Shown: one piece after another, positions 33,301 through 43,022 of the stretch
Layout: every line of letters begins with the position of its first letter
Numbering within the stretch: position 1 is the first letter of the stretch
Origin: Gracilariopsis chorda
Lineage: Eukaryota > Rhodophyta > Florideophyceae > Gracilariales > Gracilariaceae
DNA: 64,000 nucleotides
Assembly: GCA_003194525.1 (NCBI GenBank)
Contig: NBIV01000030.1
Coordinates: 310,001-374,000, forward strand
Reading direction: 5' to 3'
The notes under the pieces: generated by a model
What the model was told of the DNA's origin: nothing
Databases searched by the model: none
The model's input: the letters and a program-made list of their open reading frames with translations, nothing else
Program-made: the position numbers and the translations under genes

Positions 33301-34462
33301 GCATGTTCTTCGCAGGGATGAGAGTAGTGCTGCGACTGCAGCTTTGGAATGGGCAGGCCGCGTTAGCGATGAAGGGCTTAATTGCGTGAGAAACGCAATT
33401 AGTGGTGGTCGATCGCAGATCGTTTCAAGTCAGCAACAGGCCAGGCTGGTGCTATACTGGATTCAGGCAAAGACTGTCGCTCTTTCATGTGCTTCTTCGG
33501 CTTTACATCGACAACCACAACATGAAAAATATATAGTTAAGTCAAAGTTCTCTCGCCTGACGCAGCAGGACAGAAGTCCCCACTCACTTTTGGCAGATGC
33601 TTCGTGGATTTCGCGACGGCTCCTGCTGGCACATGCTCAGAAGAAGTGCTTGAACATGATGCTTTCTCATCTTCCGGATAAGGACGACAAGTCCCAAGAT
33701 ATCCACTACCTAATGGGTCACGGTGCATCATTTCTTTCTGAAAGTAGAGAAGGTGTACGGTGGGTAACATCAACGCTACATAAGAACCCTACATTTGACA
33801 ATATGCTACTGTGCGCAGAACTGGGAATGGCTTGGAGAGAAGAAATAAGTGACAACATTCTTGTAGAGACGATTCAATCAGCCGCGGAAATTGCCGCACG
33901 GAGAGACAACGTGTTCTTTGAATACCATCACCTGCGAGAATTGCTAATCGCGGTTGAAGACACAGTTGACCCTAAGAGTTCGTCGCGTCAGTGGTACACG
34001 ATCGCCCTGGAGAGCGCATTATCTACATCACAAGGTGTAACGGCATGCCCGCAGTGGCTCATTGATGCGGCAGCGTGGGGTTACAGGTCTGATAATACAT
34101 CAACAGAAGCGTCTGTGCATTTTGCTGGAGACGTTGCTCGCGTAATCCGCGCTTTGCTTCGTAACAGTCGACCTTTTGATGCTGCAAAGTTGATACTCGT
34201 GGCATTTGAGAGATCAAAGAACACCGAAGCCGACATTCTCAACGTGCCGCACTCTGTGATTGATGCCACTGTTACCGTTCTGAAGAGAATCTCTGGGGAA
34301 TACCCCGAAGCTGTATGTTTGAGCTCTGCACTATCTGAGGCGAGCGCAAAACATATAGGCCTCATGAGAGAAATCACATACGATCGATTCAAGAAGATGC
34401 GCGAAAACGGTGATATGCACCAAGAACTTATCGGAGGTCACGCTATTGAAGTGATTCGGTAA
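30395..34462 (+). CDS. Nup160/Nup120-like outer-ring nucleoporin
   Basis: The first in-frame ATG is 30395, giving 1355 residues in one exon. The first 500 residues look like a beta-propeller (repeated hydrophobic strands, including DVVVGLSNGLCALVEY and GRIDLYVSEEN). Then GRVWTLADD...YGLWGCFDN, HRFSPYAIAKALRLD and VVARHGVLSVLRSISSFE match the conserved sequence after the propeller of Nup160/Nup120. The rest is an alpha-helical solenoid. In other eukaryotes Nup160 is part of the Y-complex, the scaffold of nuclear-pore outer rings. The length is near the usual 1300-1450. Nup133 or Nup155 would be the alternative, but the LWxxxD and VxRpxxSVLR-like segments favour Nup160. Confidence 0.6.
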   Translation: MRETRLFEYASLQKVQAFAGSEIPVPTPGFQRLSAQDQKNSWAGLAGTTSWRIENTDQLVLEDVVSSNGFRVSFSSPLSTRPLVRTREGSDDGSVELFLSCFAEQNGCTFVHLEANVSQSVVEPAYNELGKLFLTDLTIKCIAEVSRDVVVGLSNGLCALVEYPTAEIPSIRLQLLSPTISERDNLSQGDDTSIISYSSAEGASSQRSLTSSLSMGLMGRLFRSPRRNPAGDGSDVRLSYDNGGYVSTRRRGRAAVLKMEASDPIIALTELHSTVKCFISMHGSGRIDLYVSEENKYSCRAYTQLPIKLSKVCAEQFLVTGPRECGVAVVMADEDPSADSLRAFKIPLRIMRSDSFSLSCIQIAKRDGPIDRVVAALFVSDDVVVATETGVIADIVNVTGEIDSGIGLPQGRVWTLADDFDQPYGLWGCFDNVIPNPKDALMMAHRFSPYAIAKALRLDVPHSMTRQDIDIKLDEEELSDNQDTSWKRIKNRAEQVSKQEEFRIRDMCMEGDIGIVVARHGVLSVLRSISSFERKVVTDRPLLDSSTFKESNQTIVRLLASHGVCQELGARYKAGVVKPEFQAKFAFMMELGVRLSENGSGVPLTDLIVSQGEEISFTPPDQCSYDLAIEKALSIISPGGILLRKLLESSEFSTLGLAANQCANVFRLSSIFAGGLSWLFQYRTKSCQATIERSEEAMSEDIVPVPSEQLEEMLDKAYGCMVQAKKWCDDFCGTNEPLSNELKEDVQHTIDLATTAAIRAAQSVASRIGALGQDDVFTRTVSSSGFEYESASSSEVWKKLAFWLMEKCVRLFESFGAPKHAASCALEGMFGALDREQHEAMRAAAFSRFMDAGELEAALTAILSDPFIGTDPPSVKSMESEALRDGISLLVNVTADYGRLQWLADQDLPGPLKVMCGHALERRARAAEALPISDITMKLTSDSRMLSEDDGEPIHDNDIESDYELVYSWHVLRRDESSAATAALEWAGRVSDEGLNCVRNAISGGRSQIVSSQQQARLVLYWIQAKTVALSCASSALHRQPQHEKYIVKSKFSRLTQQDRSPHSLLADASWISRRLLLAHAQKKCLNMMLSHLPDKDDKSQDIHYLMGHGASFLSESREGVRWVTSTLHKNPTFDNMLLCAELGMAWREEISDNILVETIQSAAEIAARRDNVFFEYHHLRELLIAVEDTVDPKSSSRQWYTIALESALSTSQGVTACPQWLIDAAAWGYRSDNTSTEASVHFAGDVARVIRALLRNSRPFDAAKLILVAFERSKNTEADILNVPHSVIDATVTVLKRISGEYPEAVCLSSALSEASAKHIGLMREITYDRFKKMRENGDMHQELIGGHAIEVIR

Positions 34463-34509
34463 CGTTGTGAAGGAGTGAGTTCTTCATTTTACAGGCTGCA
34501 TAGAAATAC

Positions 34510-34940
34510 TTAGTGCGCAGTACTCTTCCTGGCAGCGATTCTTGATTCTCTCTCGGCTGCTACTGCCTCTCGTTTTGCCATTTGTTCTGCTAGAAGCGCC
34601 TTGTTGTTGGTCTTGAAACTGTGGTAAAACAAAGCAGTCCGGTTGGGGTGGCTGTTAGATCGTTAAACTTCTTCCTAATTTGATGTTGATCATGATGACC
34701 TACCTGTCCACCTTGCTGCCCAGCCATGTTCCAATTCCGAAATACATCACGTGCTCCCATGGTCCTATACCATTAAGCACCCCAAATATCGTAGATACTC
34801 GTTGTCAGCAAATGTTGAGACGAATGTTTCTAGATGTAGGAAATGTACGCACTTCTCATTACAGGCAATTTACGAACTCCATTCGAGAAGGCGGCGAGAG
34901 CAAAGCCCATGCAGCCGTAAGCCAAGGCTGTTGAACTCAT
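34510..34940 (-). CDS. Small single-span membrane protein, three exons, 78 residues
   Basis: Reconstructed from splice signals: exon 1 34940-34874, intron 34873-34765 (GTAAAT...TATAG), exon 2 34764-34704, intron 34703-34619 (GTAGGT...CACAG), exon 3 34618-34510. The lengths 67, 61 and 109 sum to 79 codons with no stop. Exon 1 encodes a short hydrophobic segment (ALAYGCMGFALAAF), exon 2 PWEHVMYFGIGTWLGSK, and exon 3 a charged helix (LLAEQMAKREAVAAERE). The shape (one membrane helix, then WEHxxxFGxGTWLG and a charged tail) resembles small mitochondrial inner-membrane proteins; I cannot name the family. It converges with the nucleoporin gene, the stops being 47 bases apart. No long ORF shows it, so it is easily missed. 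Confidence 0.65.
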
Positions 34941-35537
34941 ATTTTACCCGTTCTTATGGTACGCCCTTCGCAAAGCTCCCTTCAAGAATGTGTGGCTTCT
35001 GGAGATTTGAAGAGAGGGTCGGGGAAAAGATTGATGCGGCACCTGTGAGGATGCTTACGTTCTTGCCGAAGTGCGATAAGCGCCACGATCTTCGCCTCGC
35101 CGGCAAGTATGCGGTTTGATTGAAGCAGAATGTGTGCATCTCCTTTCTGGCTCTACGAACGTCGCTGACGGCCATCACAATTCTTCAAAAATTTCAGTAA
35201 ACGAGGCAATGTGCTCACAAGACAATTTTTGAAAAATTGAGAATATTCGTAGCATACCCAAAACACGTTTGGTGTGCATGGCAACAGCAAGGTTGGTTTT
35301 CTGGAGGTGGCTAGTATCCACTGGCTACTGTATATAACATAGATTCGTTTGTTGTGCACAATTCTAGACCATCTGCCCCGACCAAGTCCTTCTGCACAAG
35401 GGGCAATTCTTTGAGAACGTTCGTTGGTCGTCTAGCCATACCACGTCAGGGCTTTTGAGCGGTCTAGAATCAGGCTTGGGACTCTAAACAGGATTTAAGG
35501 CTCAAGACTTGGCATCGGTGCTAGCCTATGCTGAATT
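34941..35537. promoter_or_regulatory. Divergent intergenic region, small membrane protein and BAR-like gene
   Basis: About 600 bases between two divergent starts hold only short frames. It probably contains both promoters; no sharp core motif is obvious. Confidence 0.35.
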
Positions 35538-36712
35538 ATGGAAGACGAAAGGAAAGGGAAGCCCGCCGCTGTCATAGGAGGAATGTATGCGAAAGCAAAG
35601 CAAAGAGTGCTCAACAAGATGGGGAGGAGGACGAGTAAGTATACAGTTTTCCAAGCAACGCGATATCAATTCAATGGGAGACTGATCAGACGCTAACGTG
35701 CTCGCTTTGTACAGCCCTCACCCGTAATCCGCGAGTCGATTTTATATCCAAGCGAGTTGAAGAAATAAAGTCGAAAAAGTCTCGGGTACACAGCTTAGCA
35801 GTAAGTGCCAGATCGCAGCTGAAAGAAACTCAGAAGACCATATCGGATCTTGACCGTGCTATGTTAGATGCTTTTAAGGATGAGCTAGGCGAAAGAAAAT
35901 GGGATGAGGAGAAAGGAACTTATGTTCGTGCTTTACACCCAGAAGAGAAGCGATTAGTGGCAGATATGGAGCGTGTGCTAAATAGATGTCGGGAAACAAT
36001 GGGTAGAGTGATCGATGCATACTTGGAGCATCTTGATGACATATCAAAGAAGCCTCTCACGTACAACACTCCGGAAGAAGACGCGAGGTTGGCCAAGGTT
36101 ATGGAAACCAAAGAACAGTATAAGACAATCCGTACACTGTACTCCGATGCAATGATAGATCAGGATGCGGAACTGGCTAGTGGAGGTAACACAACGAACT
36201 CCACGCAAACCAAGGTCGACGAAGCAAAACGTGCATATGAAGAAATGTCTGAGAAGTTGTGCGATGATGCACTTAAGTATGAACATATTTACAGGGACGA
36301 GCTGGCGCAGCGAGTTTCAGCCCATTTCATGGCGGAACAGCATTTGCTTCGGGGTGTTTCTGCGTCTATGAAGGACTTCATGCCCTACACGAAAGGCCTT
36401 ACGTTGAATTGGGAAGAGATGCGTGCTACAAGACGTGCAAATCTCGCAGCTGCCAAACGAGGAAGCTTCGATGATGAGGACTTCTCCAACATTATGTCGT
36501 CGGCCCTGCCAAATCCCGAAGCGCAAAGCGAAGAGCGGGAAGTCGAAAAGGGCTCGGCCAATCCGTTTGGAGGGATTGCATCGGACATATCCCATGGAGC
36601 AAGCAGCGCTGCTCATGCCATCAGCAACGCAGGTAAGAATGCCAGCAAAAGTATCTCAGGTATGGTTGCTTCTTACGGTGCCAAGTCGGCAGTGAAAGGC
36701 TTGAAGAAGTAG
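35538..36712 (+). CDS. BAR-domain-like coiled-coil protein, two exons
   Basis: Exon 1 is 35538-35634, the intron 35635-35714 (GTAAGT...TACAG, 80 bases), exon 2 35715-36712; 364 residues. Exon 1 supplies a basic N-terminus (KAKQRVLNKMGRR) that may be an amphipathic helix. Residues about 45-290 are three long charged helices, with KSRVHSLAVSARSQLKETQ, MERVLNRCRETMGRVIDAYL and ALKYEHIYRDELAQRVSAHF, the pattern of BAR dimerisation domains that bend membranes. The C-terminus is acidic, then Ser/Gly/Ala-rich with NAGKNASKSISG. There is no PX or SH3 domain, so it is an amphiphysin/arfaptin-like BAR protein rather than a sorting nexin. The BAR call is from helix pattern only. Confidence 0.6.
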
Positions 36713-38049
36713 AGATACATGTTCTGTACTTCAGATTCTTCCACTATCTAGCGTATCTAGACAAAGGTTGAGGAAATCCTCACCTAAACAATAACTCCAG
36801 TATCCATAGTACAGAGAACATGTGATTGCCGTAAACCGTGCATGTTAGATTAAGGGTCTAACAATCCTACACTTAGTATTTGTGTATGCGAAAAAATGTG
36901 GAGCCCAACAATCCATTTTCAGATGATGGGCTTATCTCGAATCCTAAGCACTCTGATGGAGATCATGTCGCTCCGGGTCTCTCACGAAGCCCGACAGTGA
37001 TGTAAATAGAAAAGAAAAGGCACAGGCGCCAAGCCCGACATGCTTTCTAAATGATAAACGACTGAGATGGTAGTAGACTTCCTGTATAAAGAGCGGGCCA
37101 TAAATGCTTCCACTGCTCACCAGTGATATTCCACAAGGAACGTTCTGAACAAGATGAGCGTAGCAAGTGCCGTCTGTGCTGTACTAACTTTCCCGCTGTG
37201 CTCTAGATGTGCAGTAGAGCCAATGGTACCGTTGGTACCAACGGTACCTAGAAGGCAGCTTTTCCGGACACGCCTTCACGTTATTGTGTTTGGCTCCGAG
37301 CGGTATGACCTTAGTTCTAGAACGAGATGCGCTTTCTATGCGAACACCGTGGTCTAAAAAAATTCTGCCACCTGAACTAATGCCATGGACTCCGTCACAA
37401 GTTGTGAGAGCTCTCACATCGACGCCAGCTGTTCCTGAAGACGCTCGTACTCATTCGTGAAAACCGAGGTACATCGCCGGACTCGTGGAGCATTCACTGA
37501 GTAGGGCCGCGGTTAATAGAACTATTTTACGCGATCATCATGTGGCGCATGACGCGCCACATAATCTTTCACGTCATATTATGACTCCGGCCCAAATTCC
37601 ACTTGATTTGTGCTAGCACAGTAGGCTGCACTATCGCATGTGGAGCTACATGTTGTACCAAAGGTAGCAATCCAAAGATGAGGGTTGGAAGGCCGGCTGT
37701 CATCACAATAAGTGGTTACACGACTAGCCTGAGAAGCTCGAAAGACCGGTGCGGCAAACGCGACCATCTGTCCAAGAAATTTCGCAGGTATTAAGGACAC
37801 GGCAAACACAGCGCAGCAGACGTAAGGGGTCAGGGTTGCCTTGTCTTCAAACATTTCAGCACCGCCCATTTCCAGTGGATACAATAGTAACGTACTCTGA
37901 GCCACGCGCTAAAGTGACTTTTGCTGGACTAGCTTTTTTGCCCTTCACCAACTCCGCGCGGAGCGAGCGCCGCTTCCGTCATCAATTCTGAGGTATAGGG
38001 ATACCCAGCGCCCTGCTCTTCGTCTTCGCTCCGTTCAGAGAACTCTAAT
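36713..38049. other. Intergenic, with a 24-base palindrome
   Basis: 1.3 kb between the BAR-like gene and the kinase. A minus-strand frame (37905-37579, 108 codons, one hydrophobic segment) could be a small gene but has no recognisable family, so it is not called. A perfect palindrome lies at 37225-37248. Confidence 0.45.
37225..37248. repeat. Perfect 24-base palindrome
   Basis: GGTACC, then GTTGGTACCAAC, then GGTACC: every base pairs with its mirror. Its centre is another GGTACC, so three KpnI-type sites sit in 24 bases. The related string GTACCGTTGGTA recurs at 46881 and 51166. Confidence 0.8.
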
Positions 38050-39315
38050 ATGAACCCAGAGATACAGGGAGAGAGCTCCCTGCCTGACATGCGTTACAGC
38101 AACAACGTGAAGACTGGTTTCCTGCCAAAGAAAGGCAACGTGTTTACGAATAACCCTTTGTTTACGATACATAAGAAGCATCGATACTTGGAGATAGATG
38201 GGTCCACGCTTAGATGCTATCGCAAGAAAGACACCCAACCCCACTCGCACTTCGAATGGGAGATCGGCTTGCAGAATGCATCTATCAATGGGAATAGGAT
38301 ACGCCTTGAGATATCCATTCGCGCCTGGGATTTTCACGAAGAATTCGCACCAGAAACCGAAGAAGAGTTTGATGAATGGTTCAAAGCACTGAAAGATGCA
38401 AGTGAAAAGAGCATAAAAGACTACTACGCATTCGCAAGAGCATTAGGAGAAGGTCATTTTGGCAAAGTTCTACTTGCCAGAGATCGTCGCACAAAAGATA
38501 AGTTTGCAGTGAAGGTCATCTCAAAGGACAACCATGAATTGAGAAGTCAAACTCTAATCCAAAGAGAACTTGCAATTCTGAAGCTCGTGAACCATCATAA
38601 CATCGTCCGTCTCTACGATTTGTTTGATACACCAGAGAAACTGTACTTTGTTTTGGAGTATATGCCTGGTGGTGCCCTATACGAAGTTCTGAAGGTGAAG
38701 GATTTTGAACTCTCTGAAGAACGGGCTTCACTAATAATTAAGGATATACTGCAGGGACTTGCGTATCTGCATTCTAAGGGGATTGTACATCGCGACGTGA
38801 AACCCGAAAACATCCTAACTACTTCGAAAGAATGGCCATTTACCTCAAAGCTGTCAGATTTTGGGCTCAGCAACTTCTTGGGGACAGGAGCGCTACAGTC
38901 AAAAGTTGGTACTCCGTACTTCTGTGCTCGTGAGGTTGTCACGAACGAAACATATGGAACCAAAGCCGATTTGTGGTCACTTGGTGTAGTTACCTACGAG
39001 ATGCTATCAGGGCGCAAACCCTTCGAAGGAAAGCACACAAAATCCGTTTTGTATGCAATTTTGGACGGGCGGTACCATTTTCCTCACGAAATCTGGCAGT
39101 ACATAAGCCCGGAGGCCCGTGATTTCGTTTCCAAGCTCATCTGTATTGATGTCAACAGAAGAATGTCAGCAGAGGAAGCTCTCAACCATCCATGGATCGC
39201 CAATCGTGGTGGGCAGGCTGCCATAAATCCTGAGACCCAGCAACTTCAAATTCAAAACCAAGATGCACATCAAGGTCACACCCGTCAACCTGACGATATG
39301 GATGAAGGCATTTAA
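38050..39315 (+). CDS. PH-domain serine/threonine protein kinase, CaMK-like
   Basis: A single exon of 421 residues. Residues about 18-120 form a PH domain (KTGFLPKKGNVF, KHRYLEIDGSTLRCYRKK, ending in EEFDEWFKALKDA), expected to bind phosphoinositides or a protein. The kinase domain, about 130-385, has GEGHFGKV, FAVKVI, the C-helix Glu, HRDVKPEN, DFG and DLWSLGVV, with the invariant residues in place. The activation segment ends GTPYFCAREVV where kinases have APE; Pro is Arg, an unusual change. The hydrophobic HPWI box closes the domain. The Gln/His/Asp-rich tail lacks a calmodulin site that I can see. PH-kinase order recalls Akt, but the kinase itself is closer to CaMK/CDPK by its subdomain sequences. 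Confidence 0.85.
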   Translation: MNPEIQGESSLPDMRYSNNVKTGFLPKKGNVFTNNPLFTIHKKHRYLEIDGSTLRCYRKKDTQPHSHFEWEIGLQNASINGNRIRLEISIRAWDFHEEFAPETEEEFDEWFKALKDASEKSIKDYYAFARALGEGHFGKVLLARDRRTKDKFAVKVISKDNHELRSQTLIQRELAILKLVNHHNIVRLYDLFDTPEKLYFVLEYMPGGALYEVLKVKDFELSEERASLIIKDILQGLAYLHSKGIVHRDVKPENILTTSKEWPFTSKLSDFGLSNFLGTGALQSKVGTPYFCAREVVTNETYGTKADLWSLGVVTYEMLSGRKPFEGKHTKSVLYAILDGRYHFPHEIWQYISPEARDFVSKLICIDVNRRMSAEEALNHPWIANRGGQAAINPETQQLQIQNQDAHQGHTRQPDDMDEGI

Positions 39316-39964
39316 CATGGTTTGACCACGTAGTTTATACGGTTGAGGGCACTGTGGGTAGCACAGTGACATATACAAATACACATAGCATTGCAATTCA
39401 CTTCAATTTCGGAAGGCGGAGTCCAAGGGACTTCATTCGCACTTGAAAATATTGTTCATGCACCTTGGGTGCGTAACCATTGGACTCTCCAAGCCAGACT
39501 CCTGAGATGATCGGAAAGGCCTTTGACGTTCATACATGCGCATAGTGAAACATGAACTACGACAATTGCTCCAGTGCTGCACCCTTCAAGACTCGCTTTT
39601 CAAACAAACGATTTCCTCTATCACCTTAGTCTATCAAGAGACTTGTGTAGAGTTATGCCCGACCAGCTTGCATTGCGAAGTGCACAGCAATCTAGGAGAC
39701 TTCTCTCGTCCCTTGCATTAAACCTATGCCGGGAATATGGGCCATTAGTCCAAGTATCTTTCGTGACGTAGACTTTAGCAACCTGTGATGACATACGTTG
39801 GCCTGATACATGGATGTGTGACTTCTGTAACTCCAAAACAGGAAAGGACTTCTGTGACGATTTCCGAGTCAATTATGAAAACCTGGAATATAGTAGACTG
39901 AAACTTGGTTTAGAACAGGTACTCGACGTCCTAAAACGCTACACTAACAACATTTGCAGCATAC
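39316..39964. other. Intergenic 3' region
   Basis: Between the convergent kinase and Nop9 genes, only short frames occur and no motif is recognised. It should hold both 3' ends. Confidence 0.4.
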
Positions 39965-42139
39965 TTAACCATCACCTGTCTGCATTAGTTTTCTTTTCTT
40001 TCTGCTTGCGCCTCCTTCCTTCGGTTTCGAGTGTGCTATCGCTTGTATAGCGCCTAGCACAGGTGCTAAATCAGCAGAACGATCTTTCGATGTCTTTCCC
40101 AATGCCGAATTCTCGGACTGCTGCTTGCGTCTGTGCCCGTGTTTGTCACGGCGTTTTCTGGAAAAATTCTCGCCAGATAGAGTGTCTGGATTGTGGTCGT
40201 CTTCAATAATATCAACGAACAGTCTTTCACGAGTCTCCCTTGCAGTTTCTTCGCGTTCCCATCGGTCTTCTCGCCGCATGTACTGCTCTACGCGACATTT
40301 GCGAATTACGATTTGACCGGTGCGATGTTTCTTCAGGAGTTCGAACTGCGAGGAAAGCGAATCCATTGCTTTCTTTCGTTGGTCGGTTGGTAAGTACGAA
40401 ATGCATTTGACGAGAACCATTGCTCCATATGCGTTCCTTGCAACCGCCGGAATGCTCGTTTTACCGTGTTCCTGGATAGCTTTCAGAACTCGAATTGCGT
40501 TCTTAGAACTGCGCTCCTTTGAAGTCTCCGCTACCCACTGCTCAACAAGTCGACTGCCCACTGGATCTGCGACAAGAGAAAGCAACTCATTTGAAGAGAG
40601 AGTTGCCATGGAATCACGTGCAGATTGGCCAGCTCCACCCGGGAATCGAATTAGACATCTTGCCATCAGAGTGCCTAGCAACCGAGGGGACACAGTAGTG
40701 CTAGGAGCTCGAAGCTGATCCGTTTCTTTTCCTTGTAACCCGAATGCATTTTTCTCGACGTTCTTAACCATAGATCTCCACTTTTCCCATAATCCTTCCG
40801 ATCCCATGGCCAAAATGCCAGAAAGCTGAGCTGTCTTACTCCCAACAGCTCCAATTGCTTTGATTACAGCCCGACTCGCTCGTCTACGACAGTTGTCATC
40901 CCCTTCTGCTTCGGTCACGCGGAGAAGAGCTAAAACAACTCCTTCTCGTGCAGTACCACGTCCAAGCAATCGTGAGATGGAAGACTCTAATTCATCCCAT
41001 GCCCACATTACCTGACCACGACCTTTCAAACTGAGTAGTATCCGTTGTACGCAAAAGTTTGCCTTCGGATGGTGGGCATATTCTGCAAGTCTTCCTTCCG
41101 TACACGACTTCACAGCTTCATGGCCTAGAACTAGAATCAAACGCTCCAAGAACCTGCTGCCGCAACCATCCTGGGCCAATCGATCAAATCCAACACCCAT
41201 TGCTTTCTCGCCAATTCGTTGCGCTATTGGTTTGTTAGCAACTGCAAGGGCGGAAAGCAGAGCTTGCAATGCAGTGCACGAAGCAGGGTTCCAAAGCATT
41301 TCTTCGATTGACAGCGTCTTGGACTCCAAGATGTTAACACCTATAGACGATACGCTCTGAAGCCAGTCACCAGGGACTTGAATTTCACGCATATCAATAT
41401 AGCTTCGGATCTTACCAGGATCTGAATCGTCGAGGCGAGCTTCTTTAGGCTCGTCGTCAGGTAAACCCGCAAGAGCAGCCAAGCAAGCTCGGAAAACATG
41501 ACTACCAGAAGGATTGCGCATAATCTCTGACAGCTCTTCATCATTCCAGGAGGTCATAGTTGTACCAAGCCTTCCAAACACTGGAAGATTTTCTGCTGAA
41601 GATGTCAGGCGCAACGCGTGAATGACTGTCTCTACAGTATGGCTTCCTGTTCTATGAGTAGCTAGATCAACGAATCTCGATGATCCGCAGTCAAGGATAG
41701 CTTCAAGAACGCCGACAAGGACTTCCGCATCTTTCGCGTAGCTCATCAGAGCCTCCATTATACGACTTCCAGAATTGTCACGGGCCACCTCATTGACGCG
41801 AGAAGATAATTCTCTGAGGGCGTTTCGCGCAAGTAAAATCGAAGCTGGCACATCCTCTGAACCACTCGGGTGCCATGAGCTTGCTATTTCGGCCCCCGGA
41901 TCCAAAGATTCGAGCTCATCTTGCAGCTTTAATAGATAGTTTTGTATATCCTCATCCAGACGTTTAACGTCATACGTAGGTGCACTGAAGCCAGAAAAAT
42001 AGTGGGAGGCATGGTTGGCCGTTTCTGAGCTAGGCACCGCGCTTCTTTCGTTTTCTGTCGTCGGTAATAATTCCCTGTTCTTTTTCTTCTTCTTCGCTCC
42101 CCCACGTTTCCGAAATCTCTTCTGCGGTTCGTCGTGCAT
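39965..42139 (-). CDS. NOP9: Pumilio-family nucleolar protein Nop9
   Basis: A single exon of 724 residues. The N-terminus is a basic, nucleolar-type signal (RFRKRGGAKKKKKNRE). From about residue 80 to 600 are Pumilio-like repeats recognisable by SGSRIMEALMSYA, RTGSHTVETVIHAL, PSGSHVFRACLAAL, GCGSRFLERLILVL, NAYGAMVLVKCISYL and GQIVIRKCRVEQYMR. The C-terminus is again Lys/Arg-rich (KRRDKHGHRRK). Nop9 binds pre-rRNA near the D site and restrains 20S cleavage until 40S assembly is ready. The length is near the yeast and human proteins (about 660). The gene is divergent from tRNA-Trp and Efg1. Confidence 0.85.
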   Translation of the reverse strand: MHDEPQKRFRKRGGAKKKKKNRELLPTTENERSAVPSSETANHASHYFSGFSAPTYDVKRLDEDIQNYLLKLQDELESLDPGAEIASSWHPSGSEDVPASILLARNALRELSSRVNEVARDNSGSRIMEALMSYAKDAEVLVGVLEAILDCGSSRFVDLATHRTGSHTVETVIHALRLTSSAENLPVFGRLGTTMTSWNDEELSEIMRNPSGSHVFRACLAALAGLPDDEPKEARLDDSDPGKIRSYIDMREIQVPGDWLQSVSSIGVNILESKTLSIEEMLWNPASCTALQALLSALAVANKPIAQRIGEKAMGVGFDRLAQDGCGSRFLERLILVLGHEAVKSCTEGRLAEYAHHPKANFCVQRILLSLKGRGQVMWAWDELESSISRLLGRGTAREGVVLALLRVTEAEGDDNCRRRASRAVIKAIGAVGSKTAQLSGILAMGSEGLWEKWRSMVKNVEKNAFGLQGKETDQLRAPSTTVSPRLLGTLMARCLIRFPGGAGQSARDSMATLSSNELLSLVADPVGSRLVEQWVAETSKERSSKNAIRVLKAIQEHGKTSIPAVARNAYGAMVLVKCISYLPTDQRKKAMDSLSSQFELLKKHRTGQIVIRKCRVEQYMRREDRWEREETARETRERLFVDIIEDDHNPDTLSGENFSRKRRDKHGHRRKQQSENSALGKTSKDRSADLAPVLGAIQAIAHSKPKEGGASRKKRKLMQTGDG

Positions 42140-42585
42140 GTTGTCAGAACGAAGATTCTATAAATTAATTTCGAAGGACAATTACATGATCCTCGTTAAC
42201 GCAGAAGAAAAGCTTCACCAGTTCCGGCGGTCAACGTTGAGCTCTTTGTTCTAGGCAGAACATTTGATGTGCAAACAGTAGACTTCACGAGATAGCAAAG
42301 ATCTGCAAGCTCTGTGCTATCGTCCCTTACCCTTGTACTAGGAAGAAACGTAGTAGACAACGACAAAGACGTAGAAGATGGTCAGTACCCCTGTACAGAG
42401 TTTGTACCGAAGGTGAACGTGGACAGTGGACCAATACGGTACTGTATCTATGAGATCAAGCGCCGTCGCAGGATCAAGGGATCAACGTCAAAATACCTAA
42501 AACCCCACTTAACTTGAAACCACAAGATAAATCACGCAACATCTTTAAAAACATTACAGAACATTCCCAGTTCATGCAGACAACA
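42140..42585. promoter_or_regulatory. Upstream region of NOP9 and tRNA-Trp
   Basis: No gene is supported here; it lies between the Nop9 start and the tRNA gene and should contain the NOP9 promoter. It is moderately AT-rich with no clear TATA box. Confidence 0.35.
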
Positions 42586-42657
42586 GGCCTGGTGGCGCAA
42601 CGGTAGCGCAGTTGACTCCAGATCAAAAGGTTGTGGGTTCAAATCCCGTCCGGGTCA
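42586..42657 (+). tRNA. tRNA-Trp (CCA)
   Basis: The 72-base cloverleaf folds without an intron: acceptor GGCCTGG with CCGGGTC (two G-U pairs), D arm GCGC-AACGGTA-GCGC, anticodon loop CTCCAGA with CCA anticodon, T loop TTCAAAT. The discriminator is A; CCA is not encoded. Internal pol III promoters are visible: A box TGGCGCAACGG and B box GGTTCAAATCC. It closely resembles other eukaryotic nuclear tRNA-Trp genes. Confidence 0.95.
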
Positions 42658-42666
42658 CATGGATTC

Positions 42667-42672
42667 TTTTTT
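42667..42672 (+). terminator. RNA polymerase III terminator of tRNA-Trp
   Basis: A TTTTTT run ten bases downstream of the mature 3' end is a standard pol III stop. Confidence 0.85.
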
Positions 42673-43022
42673 AATGCTCGTCAGCTCTCCTTTCTTTGCA
42701 GCAACGGTCTATGACCCGGCGTTGCCAGTATCTGTCTATCAGATAGAATTTTTCTCAAGAGAATCATCTCCCACTGGCTTGTTGCGTTCAGAGAAGGAAG
42801 GAGAAACTTCAACAGCCAGAATGCTGTAGGTCCACGAGAAGAATCAGTCGGTGAAGTCAAATCGTGCGTTAACCAAGGAACTCTTCACTACCAAAGGTGA
42901 TAGCTTTCGCGAATTTGTTTTCGGCGTCATTGCGAAATCTAATCTTCAGAAGACGCATCTGGTATACCCATATTCCCAGTAGATACCATTTGGCTTTTCC
43001 TCTACGTACATCATAATCCAGT
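42673..43022. promoter_or_regulatory. Upstream region of EFG1
   Basis: 350 bases without a gene between tRNA-Trp and the EFG1 start; expected to hold the promoter. Confidence 0.35.

Noticed and set aside
37579..37905. 108-codon minus-strand frame with one hydrophobic segment
   Set aside because: No family, no clear promoter or neighbour support; it could be real but cannot be defended from sequence alone.
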